Source: JACCXM01 sp963751075
Lineage (GTDB): Bacteria > Chloroflexota > Chloroflexia > Thermomicrobiales > UBA6265
DNA: 64,000 bases
Assembly: GCA_963751075.1 (NCBI GenBank)
Contig: CAVVTE010000013.1
Location: forward strand, 1 to 64,000
Direction: 5' to 3'
Shown here: piece after piece, positions 1 to 9,286 of the stretch
Numbering within the stretch: position 1 is the first letter of the stretch
Layout of the letters: the number at the start of each line of letters is the position of its first letter
Position numbers and translations under genes: made by a program
Notes under the pieces: model-generated
What the model saw: only the letters and a program-made list of their open reading frames with translations
Database searches by the model: none
What the model was told of the DNA's origin: nothing

Positions 1-397
1 TAGGATCCAACGCTTCAAAGTTTCGCTAACTGTCTGCCCGCTCGTCTCCAATTACGCCGCTTCGGGCTCCGCGGACGGATCAACGTGAACATTGAGGGGT
101 TCCAGATTACGGCGAGGCAACCTGAATTGCTCCCTTGCCGACTGGATGGGGCGTGGCCTCGCCCTGTGTGGCGGCCTCGTCGCGGCTGTAGCGGCCAATT
201 CTCGAATCCTCGGCGGTGCCACGTATTGCCCAGCGCGGCGCTACTCAAGGCAACTATGGACCATTTGACTATTGACATAGAGAACACTATTATACCTAGG
301 AACAACTTCGACTAGAAGCTAGTGCGCGCCGAAGTTTGCTCCTTTATGGCGATTTCAGATCGCTGGGAGGCGCTTACGAGGGAGAGGAGCGGCTTCT
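1..397. other. Left flank with no assignable gene
   Basis: No reading frame here resembles a known family. A plus-strand frame between about 86 and 265 carries a hydrophobic, Gly/Ala-rich stretch, but it has no convincing start or ribosome-binding site. The stretch is best treated as unassigned. Confidence 0.4.
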
Positions 398-517
398 ATG
401 GATAACCCGCAGCAGCTTCCCGGACAGCAGACGATCCGCCCGGAAGACAAATTCGCGCCAGTGGACCCATCCCTAGGCGCGGCTCCACCCTCGCTGTTGG
501 ACGATATGGCCGGCTGA
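398..517 (+). CDS. Possible 39-residue protein (or N-terminal part of the next gene)
   Basis: An ATG at 398 is preceded by a purine-rich GGGAGAGGAG site at about 380-389, which is stronger initiation evidence than most genes nearby have. The product is short, Pro/Asp-rich, has no membrane segment and ends in DDMAG before a TGA. The next reading frame (from 518) is in the same frame, separated only by this TGA. This could therefore be the start of one longer gene interrupted by a nonsense codon rather than an independent small protein. Function is unknown. Confidence 0.4.
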   Translation: MDNPQQLPGQQTIRPEDKFAPVDPSLGAAPPSLLDDMAG

Positions 518-996
518 TTGAGAAGCCCAGGGCTCATCCTGCCGCCCTTGGTCGAGGGTCAGCGTCGAAAATTGGCTGACGAAGCCCTGCTTGTGGCAAC
601 TTCTCTTATGGACGCGTCCTGGAGCGCCGATCATTCAGGCTGCGCGTGCGGCACCCCCTACGCCAACAATTGTGCACATTATCTCTCAAATGCGATGCTC
701 TTGGCAGAGCAGAACACCGGGTGGAATTGGCCCGCACCGTTCCCGTCGTCATCATACAAGTGTGCCAGGGGCAGAATGCTCCGTGCGAAAGAGATGCGAG
801 ATCGGTTTAGCTCGTCGCGATGGCCTTTAGTGCCCGCCACTCCGCTCTTACCCACTACTTCTGGTTTGTCTACCAGGAGCGCGCCTCTGACGGACAAGGG
901 CACGTGTGCATCCATCGCGAATTTCCCGGGTCTTGGAGTGTAAAGGGGACTGGTGATTACCCGGATTGGGAAAAGCAATACCATTATCTGCGGTAA
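518..996 (+). pseudogene. Frameshifted hypothetical protein with CACGTPYANNCAHYLSNAM motif
   Basis: Two frames together give one protein-like sequence. The first (from 518, conserved-looking from about 590) contains a Cys-rich CACGTPYANNCAHYLSNAM segment and then CARGRMLRAKEMRDRF. The second (820-996) continues with FWFVYQERASDGQGHVCIHREF and ends QYHYLR. A single-base shift near 815-820 separates them. The Cys/His layout resembles small papain-fold (NlpC/P60 or CHAP-like) proteins, but I cannot assign a family. The start is uncertain because no ribosome-binding site precedes the TTG at 518. Either a decayed gene or an indel error. Confidence 0.5.
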
Positions 997-1042
997 ATAC
1001 GGACACCGTTTTCACGTCAGCAGCGGTCCGTCTTGTCGATAC

Positions 1043-2643
1043 TTAGGGAATAATCCGCGCAGTCCAGATCTCCTCGCGTGCGCTGCTTCCACCACTCGTT
1101 CCAGATGGAGAAAACTCACCAGCATGGCCTGACAGGCCGTTATAGTCACCATATTGGTCGCTACTTGCGCCGCTCACAGTTTCGTCGGACTGTGCCGTGG
1201 TGACTTGGACAGCAGTACTCCACTTTACTCCATCGTCAATGGAGGACTGATACCAATACATCAGTTTTCTTTCGACCATCTCCCGTTCCCGTTCCGTAGT
1301 AGATCGCCACTAACGTTCCGTTGGTCGAGTCGACCGCTATCCATGGGTTGAACTGGTCATTTGCAGACGACAGATTGTTGATCATTTTGGGAGTCGACCA
1401 ACTTGTGCCACCATTAGTAGACCGAGCGAACCAAATCCGCGTTTTGCAAGTGGAGGACGTGCTTCCGCCCGGCTCCTCGGTCGGCGAATTACACGTAGCA
1501 TCCCCGGTCAAATCCGTCCAGACGGCATAGACGAGGTTCTTCGACGCCGTGCGATAGGCACCACCTAAGATATAGACCATGCGCGGCGGAGTGCAAAGGA
1601 TGGCACCCCAATGTCATAAGAGTCGTACGTGGTGGCGATAGTGACTGGCGACGAAAAGCTCGCACCACCATTTGTCGACTTCGCAACACGTAACTTCCGA
1701 CTTGTTGTATCAGGCCAGAACGCAAACACGTCACCATAGCTATTCGCTCTGATATCGCCGCCTATTGCCGTGCCAGTCGTCTCGGCTCCGCTCACTTGGA
1801 CCGGTGTTTGCCACGCTCCCGTCGTGGCGAGCCTGCGATTGACAAAGGCGGGACTGCCGTTGTGCCAGATCACATAGATATTGTCTTTGTACGGTGAAGT
1901 CGGGCTATTGTCGATCCACATCATTTCCTTGTCGGTCATTGTGTGCGACCCCGAGGACGCGGCACTGTAGGTCCAGGTCATGCCACCATTAGTCGAGCGG
2001 TATGTACGCAGCTTGAGTATGGTGGATGAGGATGACACCGAAATACCGACTGCGGTCGCCCACGCATTCCCGTCAGACGTCCAATTGACGGTGGGGTCGG
2101 CATGCAGACTGTCGGGAGAAACAAGTGGGGAATTCGTTCGGCCCCAAGTGCTGCCACTATTCGATGAATAGAACTGCGCCTGATATGATCCGCCGGCAAT
2201 GTTCGACGCTGCGATGATCTTTGTTGGATCCAACGGGTTAATGGCGATTGCCGACTCGCTCCGAGGGAGGTCTGCGCGCCTGAGATTCGAAGATTCCAGC
2301 CCATTGCTGCCAGCGCCTTCGGACCTTTACCCTCGGGCGCCACTGGAAGGGGGGGCGACTCGAGGGGGGGCGGCTCCGGTTGGAGATTCGGATGCGATAA
2401 CAGCCAGTCGTAGACTTCGTACAGCGCCCTCGGGTAGCCGCCTGTCGGATCATCAGCAGTACGGCCCTTCGGGGCGCTGTTTACGCCAATAGACCCGAAT
2501 CCACGGAGGTAAGGGAATCTGTGTCGTGCTTCCTCAGGTCGGAGCAAGTGAAAATCCTGGTTATTCCGGATTAGCTTCGCAAGTTCGCTGTCGGGATCGA
2601 CTCCGGCTTGGGCGATCTGGTCTTCAGCACTAGGCCAAGACAT
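1043..2643 (-). pseudogene. BNR/Asp-box repeat (sialidase-like) secreted protein, frameshifted
   Basis: Read on the minus strand from the ATG at 2643, the N-terminal part has a run (about residues 20-90) ending in DDPTGGYPRALYEVYDWLL and a Pro-rich linker. A second frame then carries IAINPLDPTKIIAASN and a series of Asp-box repeats (SNSGSTWG, STNGGMTWT, STNGGASFS, STNGGTSWS) typical of exo-alpha-sialidase-type beta-propellers. Frames change near 2250-2330, near 1575 and near 1265, and the product ends at 1043. Proteins with this fold are usually extracellular glycan-binding or hydrolysing; no catalytic residues were verified. Three shifts in 1.6 kb suggest a pseudogene unless the sequence is poor here. 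Confidence 0.7.
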
Positions 2644-2909
2644 AAGAACCTGCCTTGCAGTCTAAGGAAATGGTGTCACCGACCCGAGCGATGCCAGAAA
2701 GCTTTGCGCGGCCCGCCTGTCGAATTTGCCAGTGCCGTGAGCGCTTAGTTGGAGACAAGCAGCTCATTGCCATCCGGCAGCGCCCTGGTCCTCGCCAGCT
2801 TAGGCCTTTAGGTCGCCGGAACACTTTGGGCTCGAGTGCTCGTCCGACTCCCCTTCTGCGCCCCGTCGTGGGGGCGCCGGCAAGTACAGGCATCCGGCTC
2901 GCTCCGCCG

Positions 2910-3542
2910 CTATGCTGGCGAAATGGCGTGATAGTCCTCGCACGGGGCGCCATCGCCGGCATCAGGGTAGATGATGTCCGATTCAAACCACACGCTACCA
3001 TCGTCGCCATAGAGGCCAACGACGTAGCGGTTTAATGTGGCGCAAGGTCCGATTTCGAACCACGGACCGTCGCCATCCTCCACATAGTACACCTCGTCGG
3101 TTACAGCACCGCCAGTTGTGTGTGCGCCAGCCACAATAACTAATGGAAGGACAATCCCTGTAAAGTTATAGATCTGCACATAGAATAGGTCGGCAGCTGC
3201 CTCCGCAGTAAACTCTTGCGTGGCGGCATCTACTGCTCTGAGGTGTTCAATACCGGCGCCGCGTTCTTCAGTTGGCTCCATGACGTAATCTTGGTCAGTA
3301 GCAGTTGGCTCTGATGTAGGAGTTGCTTGCTCCTCCGGTGCGTCTTGAAGTCGAGTTAACAACTGAAGCACCGACTCTTTCAGGGCAGACACATCTACAG
3401 ACTCGGGCGTAGCTTCCTGCGCGGAGGCGCGGTCGACACGGCCGGCGATGCTCAGAGCAGAGGCAGCGGCACCGAGTCTGATAATCGCGGTGCGCCGGCT
3501 GATTTCGGACGTCGACAACACTGGCTGGAGTTTCATGCCCAC
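2910..3542 (-). CDS. Tat-exported hypothetical protein
   Basis: The 210-residue product starts with a twin-arginine leader: SRRTAIIRLGAAASALSIAG followed by ASAQEATPES, the usual cleavage region of exported proteins in this lineage. The mature part has a Thr/Pro/Glu-rich linker (about residues 65-95) and a compact C-terminal domain with two Cys. That domain is rich in Asp, Gly and aromatic residues (VYYVEDGDGPWFEIGP, VWFESDIIYPDAGDG). I do not recognise the domain. It is an intact frame amid broken neighbours and slightly less GC-rich than they are. Likely extracellular or cell-wall associated. Confidence 0.7.
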   Translation of the reverse strand: MGMKLQPVLSTSEISRRTAIIRLGAAASALSIAGRVDRASAQEATPESVDVSALKESVLQLLTRLQDAPEEQATPTSEPTATDQDYVMEPTEERGAGIEHLRAVDAATQEFTAEAAADLFYVQIYNFTGIVLPLVIVAGAHTTGGAVTDEVYYVEDGDGPWFEIGPCATLNRYVVGLYGDDGSVWFESDIIYPDAGDGAPCEDYHAISPA

Positions 3543-3716
3543 GCTCCTTTTGCCATGACTTGAGAGATTTCCTGAGTGAGGATACTGTCCAGACTTACGA
3601 TACCTTATTTATCGCAATTGTCAATACCCGCGTGCGACGGTGATTGTTCACGCGCTGGTCGGATTGGGCTAGGCTGAGGGGTTGCGTGCTCGTCTTCGGC
3701 TCCGAGGAGGCCCGCC

Positions 3717-4891
3717 ATGCGGCTGCGAGTGATTCCGCCGCCCGTCCCGCCGGACGTCTATCCGGAACCGCGCGGCTGCCCCTCTGTGGAGTGTGGTCGC
3801 CACCATGTCCAGTTCCGGCAGGCGGTGCGCAAACCGGTTGCGTGACACGCAGCTGAACGAGGTCGTCGCTCACCGCTACCAGTGTCCCCGGTGTGAGCGG
3901 ACCTTCCGCCTCTACCCGCTGGGGGTGAGCCATAACCAGACTAGCGCCCGGCTCAAGGGCGTGGCCGTCATGTTTTATGTGCTGGGGATGAGCTACGGGG
4001 CCGTGGCCATCGCGCTGGAGGCGCTGGGCTGTCCCTTGAGCACGGTGGCCGTCTATAACGCGGTGCAAGAAGCCGGAGCCGCCGTGGTGGGGCTCCGGCG
4101 AGAGGCCGTGCGACGTGGAGGCGGGCGCATTGTGGGGCTGGGCGCGGACCTCACGAGTGTGCGCTGCGGCGGGCAGTGGCTGACGGTGGGGGTCAGCGTC
4201 GATGCGGTGCAGGGCACGGTGCTCAGCCTCGATCTGCTGCCGAACGGGGAGGCGGCCACGCTGAACGGCCGGGGGACAAGACCTGGCGGAAGCGCTAGGG
4301 GCCGGGTGCTGGTCAGTGACGATGCGGATGGCTTCAAGATCGCGGCTGACGCCAGCGGGGTGACCCACCAGGTCTGCAAAGCGCATGTGCAGCGCAACAC
4401 CGAGGCATGGGTGGAAGCGATCACCCCCCTGCTGGCCGCCGATGGCGATGGCTCGCTGGCCGGTCATCGGGTAGGGCCGGCGCAGGCCCTCGACGATGGC
4501 CAGGAGCTACTGCGGCTGATGCGGGAGCGGCAGCCGAGCCCGGCAGCCAGCGCCACCCTGGCGGCCATCCATCACCGCTACCTGGGTGCCCCCAAGCCGC
4601 CGAAGGGGGCACGATGTCGCTGGCCTACCGGCTGCGCCTGTTCAGCCTGGACCGCTGGAATCTGTGGCCGCGCCTGACCCGCTATCGCACCTGGACAGGG
4701 CCCGCGGGGAATGCTTGGACGGGACCAATAACGCCTGCGAACGGGCCATCGGCTGGTGGGTCAAGGAGCGGTACCGGTCGATGCGGGGCTATAAGCGGCC
4801 CCAATCGGTGCTGCAGGTCAGCCGGCTCATCGCGGCCATGGGCAACGCGCTGGACGGCCCCGGCTTCGCCTTAGCTGAGGTCATCACCTGA
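3717..4891 (+). pseudogene. DDE transposase relic (zinc-ribbon type), three frameshifts
   Basis: An ATG at 3717 follows a GAGGAGG site (3703-3709). The N-terminus (CPSVECGRHHVQF) and the following YQCPRCERTFRLYP form a Cys4 zinc-ribbon typical of ISL3-like or related transposases. Frame 1 stops at 3843, the second frame carries the core (GADLTSVRCGGQWLTVGVSVD, LVSDDADGFKIAAD, KAHVQRN), a third carries LAYRLRLFSLDRWNLWPRLTRY, and a fourth segment carries NNACERAIGWWVKERYRSMRGYK, with the likely catalytic Glu. Shifts lie near 3840, 4600 and 4711. The family is uncertain. I could not find convincing terminal inverted repeats. The element is non-functional as written. Confidence 0.75.
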
Positions 4892-4963
4892 GGCGACGGG
4901 GGAAAGGGGGACTCCCGTCCGGCTCCATCCTCTGACACGCTTCGGACGATCGCTCAGCAGTAG

Positions 4964-5068
4964 TATGGGGATGAGAACGTGTGGTGGCGGATCTATGAAG
5001 CAAACCGGAACCAAATTGCTGACCCTGATTGGATCTTTCCGGGGCAGGTCTTGCGCATTCCCCAATAG
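4964..5068 (+). pseudogene. LysM domain remnant
   Basis: The frame reads YGDENVWWRIYEANRNQIAD then PDWIFPGQVLRIPQ and stops at 5066-5068. This matches the second half of a LysM peptidoglycan-binding motif, where WWRIYEANR..I.DPD.I.PGQ.L.IP is the classic core. An in-frame TAG at 4961-4963 removes everything upstream. The fragment lies just beyond the transposase relic, so the 5' part of the gene was probably lost or displaced by that element. Confidence 0.6.
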
Positions 5069-5130
5069 CGCGGATCGACTCGCGAGCACGGAGCCGTCGC
5101 CAATGAAAAACAGCCGCGTCGCGCGTTGCC

Positions 5131-6568
5131 ATGCGCCAGTTGACTCGCCGTACAGTTCTTGGATTCGGCGGCGCGGCACTCGCGTGGCCGATAACGCAAA
5201 CTACGTTGAGGGTGCGATCCTGTTGCGCTGTACCGGGTCCGGCGCCCCCATTCCTCACCGGGGATGTCATTCTGCCCTCCGACCCACGGTACGACGCAGC
5301 CCGTTTGACCTTCAACTCTCGCTACTCTCGTTTCCCGCTGGTGATCGTTATCTGCGGCAGTACGCCAGATGTGCAGAACGCGGTGCGTTGGGCGCGCTAT
5401 CACGATGTGCCGCTACGGGCCCGCTCGGGCGGACACAGCTACGAAGCGTTCTCCGTGGTCGATGGCGGCCTGGTGATCGACGTCGGTGGCCTGGACAGCG
5501 TCACGGTCGATACCGCGCGAGGCGAGGCCATCGTCGGCGCCGGGGTCAAGTTGCTCGATCTCTACAAAGCCCTGTCGAGCCACGGTGTGACAATCCCGGC
5601 AGGGACGTGCCCGACCGTAGGTATCGCCGGGCTCACGCTGGGCGGCGGCCTTGGCATGTCGACACGCCAATATGGCCTGACGTGCGACAACCTACTTGCC
5701 GTCGAATTCGTCGACGCCGATGGCGATGTGCTCACCGCGAGCGAGGTCGAGAACGCCGATCTCTTCTGGGCGTTACGTGGCGGTGGTGGCGGCAACTTCG
5801 GGATCGCCACGGCGTTCACCTTCCGCGTCCACCCATCGAACCGTCGTGACCTACGAGGTCACATGGCCGTGGGGCGACGTCGCGGCGGTCATCGACGCCT
5901 GGCAGGGCTGGGCGCCTTTCGTGGACGAGCGGCTGGTCGCTGGCCTCACGATTCCGGTTCCGATCTCGATCTCGATGCCGCCGCGCGTCGCTTCTAGCGG
6001 GCTGTTCACTGGCTCCGAGGCCGAATTGCACACGCTGCTAGTGCCGCTCCTTAGTGCTGGTATGCCCGGGACACCGAACGTGACGTCGAGGTCGTTTCTC
6101 GATGCCGCCAAATACTTTGCCGGAACTCCAGTCGATCATCTCAGTTTCAAGAACTCGTCCACCCTCGCCTACGCGCCGTTGGGCTCAGCGGCAATCGCCA
6201 CGTTCGTCGATTTCATGGAAAGCTCCCCCACCCGCCGGAACCTGGTGCAGTTGTTCCCCTTCGGGGCCGCCGTCACGGCGATCGACCCGGCGGCGACCGC
6301 GTTTGTGCACCGGCACGCGCTCTTCGACCTGCAATACCAGGCGTATTGGGGCGATCCCGCCGATGAGTCAGATGACGTGGCCTGGATCGGGGCTTTCCGC
6401 GCGGCCATGCTGCCCTATACGAGCGGTGCCTATGTCAACTACATCGATGCCGACATTCCTGATTGGGCGACGGCATACTACGGAGCGAACCTGCCTCGGC
6501 TCAAGCTGGTCAAGGCGGCCTATGACCCAGACTATATCTTCCAGGGACCGCAGAGCATTCCCCTTTGA
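5131..6568 (+). pseudogene. FAD-linked oxidase (BBE family), Tat-exported, one frameshift
   Basis: The N-terminus (RQLTRRTVLGFGGAALAWP) is a Tat signal. The PCMH-type FAD domain follows with RARSGGHSYEAFS (His, the usual 8-alpha-histidyl FAD site) and AGTCPTVGIAGLTLGGGLG (Cys, the usual second covalent FAD link). After a one-base shift near 5835 the frame continues with substrate-domain sequence and ends in the family-typical C-terminus: NYIDADIPDWATAYYG, RLKLVKAAYDPDYIF, QSIPL at 6568. Total length (about 478 residues) fits the family. The enzyme would oxidise an alcohol, sugar or alkaloid-like substrate outside the membrane with oxygen; the substrate cannot be told. Confidence 0.8.
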
Positions 6569-6646
6569 GGTTAGGGGGACGGCGCCAGCCGTAAGAGCCG
6601 ATTATTGGGCCCGCGTGCAGCGCATGAGGGCTCCGGGCATGGCGCG

Positions 6647-7500
6647 CTAGCTCGTCGGGTCGAGCGGATCCGTTCCTGCGGCTACCTCATCGCCATCAAA
6701 GGCGCCGTCCCCATCGGTATCGGGGTTGCCCGGGTCGGTCCCGTGGAGGACCTCATCGTTGTTGCTCAGCCCATCGCCATCGTGATCGCCCGCGCCGCTA
6801 CCAGAGCCCGGCGGCATGAAGGAGTTGGTGCCGAGCGCAATCTCATCACCATCGGCGATGAAATCGCCGTCCGTATCCGAGTCATTCGGATCTGTCCCGT
6901 AGAGCGCCTCATCCTGATCGGACAACATGTCGCCATCGGTATCGAGGTTGGAATGACTCCGCTCCGGGCCGGGCGAGAGGGCGTCGTTGGGGTTCGTCGC
7001 CCCGGCGAATTCATGCGGGTCGGTGAACCCGTCACTGTCGCTGTCCGTCCCCGCGGGGTCGATGGGAAAGATATAGAGCTCAAGTTCCGCGGGCGTGGTG
7101 GCAGGGCTGATGGTGACCAGACACGCCACCGGCGAGATACACTCGAACTCCGGACGGCGGCGCCTTCGCCCGGTCCGAGGACGCCAGCGTGGATGACAGT
7201 CCACGTGCCAAATTGGACGGCTTCCCACTCCACGCGACCATTCGTATAGAAGCCGGGAATTGCTTCAGGGAACAGGTCTTTGATGATGGCAGCCTCATCG
7301 GTTGGTGGGGCGACGAGCAAGGTGCACTGCATCGGGCTGAGGACGTTGGCATCGGGACACCGATAGAGAGTCACGGCGATCGATCCATGCGGCACACCGC
7401 TGGCAGCAGTACGAAACACCGTGCCGATGCACAGGACCATCACGAGCACTGACGCACGAAAAAGGAGCGACAATGCACGAGACCACGTCATGGTGTCCAC
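6647..7500 (-). pseudogene. Secreted protein with thrombospondin-type-3 calcium repeats, one frameshift
   Basis: Read from the ATG at 7500, the first part has a signal peptide (SLLFRASVLVMVLCIGTVF) and a small domain with two Cys (YRCPDANVLSPMQCTL). A frame change near 7150 leads to a C-terminal half with at least five DxDxDG-type repeats (DSDSDGFTDPHE, NLDTDGDMLSDQDE, DSDTDGDFIADGDE, GDHDGDGLSNNDE, NPDTDGDGAFDGDE). Such repeats bind calcium in extracellular proteins. The protein ends at 6647 close to the end of the oxidase gene, with which it converges. Confidence 0.75.
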
Positions 7501-7678
7501 CCTGCTCTCCTACGAAAGTCCCGAACTCCGTCGCGCAGCGCGAATCCTCACGTCTGGGATAAGAACCGGGGTATTCTCCGCTGAAGCTGAGATGCCGGTG
7601 TTAAAAAATTGAAGTTGAACGTGACCACTCGAATTGCATAGTACTCCTAGAGACGTTGGTGTCAAGTCGTCGTGTCAT

Positions 7679-7724
7679 TGATCTGAGACAGTGTCACCGG
7701 GAACTGATCTGAGATTCTGTCACC
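7679..7724. repeat. Two 20-bp direct repeats, probable IS end
   Basis: TGATCTGAGACAGTGTCACC (7679-7698) and TGATCTGAGATTCTGTCACC (7705-7724) lie 26 bp apart, just upstream of a transposase fragment. Repeated motifs of this kind are typical of IS termini and transposase-binding sites. Confidence 0.55.
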
Positions 7725-7745
7725 CCTCTGTGGAAGACAGTCAGC

Positions 7746-8115
7746 TTGAGCGGCACGGAACAGCAGCGATTGGTGGTGTTGAACCGGGTGCTGATGGGCG
7801 ACCTGACCGCCACGGAGGCCGCGGCCGCGTTGGGGCGGTTGGTGCGGCAGGTGCATCGGATGTTGGTGGCGTATCGGAAGGAGGGTGCCGCCGCTCTGGC
7901 TCACGGCAACCAGGGACGCGCCCCCGCCTATGCCCCCGACCCGGCGTTGGAGCAGCGCGTGATCGACCTGGCGCGGACCATGTACGCTGGCCTGAACGAC
8001 ACGCACCTGGGCGAGGCGCTCGCCGAGGCGGAAGGGATCGTCCTCTCGCGGCACACGGTCCGGCGGCTGCGCCTGGCCACCGGCGTAAACCGTCCCCGGC
8101 AGCGGCGCCCGTCTG
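7746..8115 (+). pseudogene. Transposase fragment (HTH N-terminal half, ISNCY-like)
   Basis: The frame encodes an N-terminal helix-turn-helix region (LMGDLTATEAAAALGRLVRQ) and a second DNA-binding segment with GNQGRAPAYAP, ARTMYAGLNDTHLGEALAE and LSRHTVRRLRL. This layout matches two-HTH transposases often filed under ISNCY. The sequence then runs into the opposite-strand IS66-type fragment at about 8112, and the DDE catalytic part is missing. It was truncated by that insertion or by a later deletion. Confidence 0.65.
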
Positions 8116-8625
8116 GCCACGGCGCGATCGTAGACATCGCGCACGCCCGCGGCCCAGGGAGCGACCCCAGCAACGCTGCTGGGCGCATCTGCTGCGCGAC
8201 ATCCACGAGCTGGTCGCGGCGCAGCCCGACGCGCCGGGGGTCGCTCCAGGTCGTTGTAGGTCCCGAAGAAGTCGCTGACGACCGCCGCGTCGCCGTTCTC
8301 ACCGAGCAGACGCCGCGCCACGGCCCCCGCCTGCTTGAGTACTGGAAGAGCGCACCGTGGGGTGGTCAGCGTCCAGACCCAGCCGGTGCGTCCATCCTCG
8401 CGCCAACTCGTCTCATCGACGTGGACGACCGGGCTGGCTCGCGCCTCCCCCAGCAGCGCCTCGTAGACCGGGTGCCCGGCCCGGGCGGTTTCGACCAGGA
8501 GCGCGTTCAGTTCGCCCAGCGACAGCCGCAGTCCCCAGACCCGGTCCAGCAGCCATTGCACCTGCGCCAGCGGGAGCTGCAGTGTGGTGCGCAGCGTCGC
8601 CACCCAGGCCATCACCGGCCGCGCC
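8113..8625 (-). pseudogene. IS66-type transposase fragment with inverted internal segment
   Basis: On the minus strand the frame carries LRTTLQLPLAQVQWLLDRVW, VVHVDETSWREDGRTGWVW and VVSDFFGTYNDL, the region around the first two catalytic Asp of IS66-like transposases. The expected next motif (QQRCWAHLLRDIHELVAAQP) is present but on the plus strand at about 8167-8230. The minus-strand frame resumes with WAAGVRDVYDRAVA. Both ends of the transposase are missing. The long open frame continuing to 7662 past the junction is antisense to another transposase and is not real coding sequence. Confidence 0.75.
8158..8247. repeat. 11-bp inverted repeats flanking an inverted 68-bp segment
   Basis: GGAGCGACCCC at 8158-8168 and its exact complement GGGGTCGCTCC at 8237-8247 flank 68 bp. 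If the interior is flipped, the minus strand reads without a break NDLERPQQRCWAHLLRDIHE and on to PGVAPWAAGVRD, the normal transposase order. In the present orientation that middle block is antisense. The flip restores both the frame and the family motif, so this is a real microinversion or an assembly artefact rather than chance. Confidence 0.8.
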
Positions 8626-9152
8626 ACCCACCGCCGGGTCTTGAGTTTGTTCTCGTCGCCGACCGCCTCCTTAACTGCGTCAAGAATCTTGTACAAGGTG
8701 TCCCAGGTGTGGCTTTGAGCGAACAGCCTGATCGCCCGCGCCACGGCTGGGTCGCCCTCAGCTTCCAGCATGAAGGTCTCGGCCGTACTGCGCTCTGGTG
8801 GAGCGATCCCGCTAACGCGAGGGATCGTCCCGTCGCCGCGGGCTGCGGCAGCAGGGGGCAAGAAGTACACAGCCCGCTTCCCATCACCATTGGTCCGCAT
8901 CACCTCGTCTCCAAACGAGACGGGTTCTGCGATGAGGTTCAGCAGTCGCCCAACCCCATTCAGGCGCTGGATAAGTTCTAGGCCGCGCTCGACCACTCAG
9001 GCGGTGTCACCAAGGGCATCGAAACTGCTGGATGCCAGGTAGTACTTGTTGATCTTTTCCTCCCGTACGCTGCATTCGGGCAATCCCAAATGTGCAGCGA
9101 GGGCTTGAAGATCGACGTCTCGCCCCGTAAGTCCTTCGATCCAGGTCGCCAT
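8626..9152 (-). pseudogene. Hypothetical protein, nonsense-interrupted and 3'-truncated by IS66 fragment
   Basis: An ATG at 9152 opens a frame (WIEGLTGRDVDLQALAAHLG, KINKYYLASSSFDALGDTA) that meets a TGA at 8997-8999. It continues in the same frame with VVERGLELIQRLNGVGRLL, VYFLPPAAAARG and AQSHTWDTLYKILDAVKEAV. At about 8620-8635 it joins directly to IS66-type transposase sequence. The resulting long frame below 8996 is therefore chimeric. The family is known to me only as a widespread hypothetical protein; no function is assigned. Confidence 0.6.
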
Positions 9153-9286
9153 CAGCTCTGGAACTCCTACTCAGGCAATTCATCCGTCGTCCAAAACAGG
9201 CGTTGGCAGAAACTGGGGCCGATAACCGCGGCCAGTGATCCTTATATGGAACCGGGGTCAGACGCTGTCAAGCGGAAAATGGGGAA

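Noticed and set aside
7662..8996. A 444-residue minus-strand open frame as one gene
   Set aside because: It joins a truncated host gene, an IS66-type fragment with an inverted block, and sequence antisense to another transposase; no single family spans it.
8997..8999. In-frame TGA as a selenocysteine codon
   Set aside because: The surrounding gene is truncated and not a selenoprotein family, and no selenocysteine insertion hairpin is evident after it.
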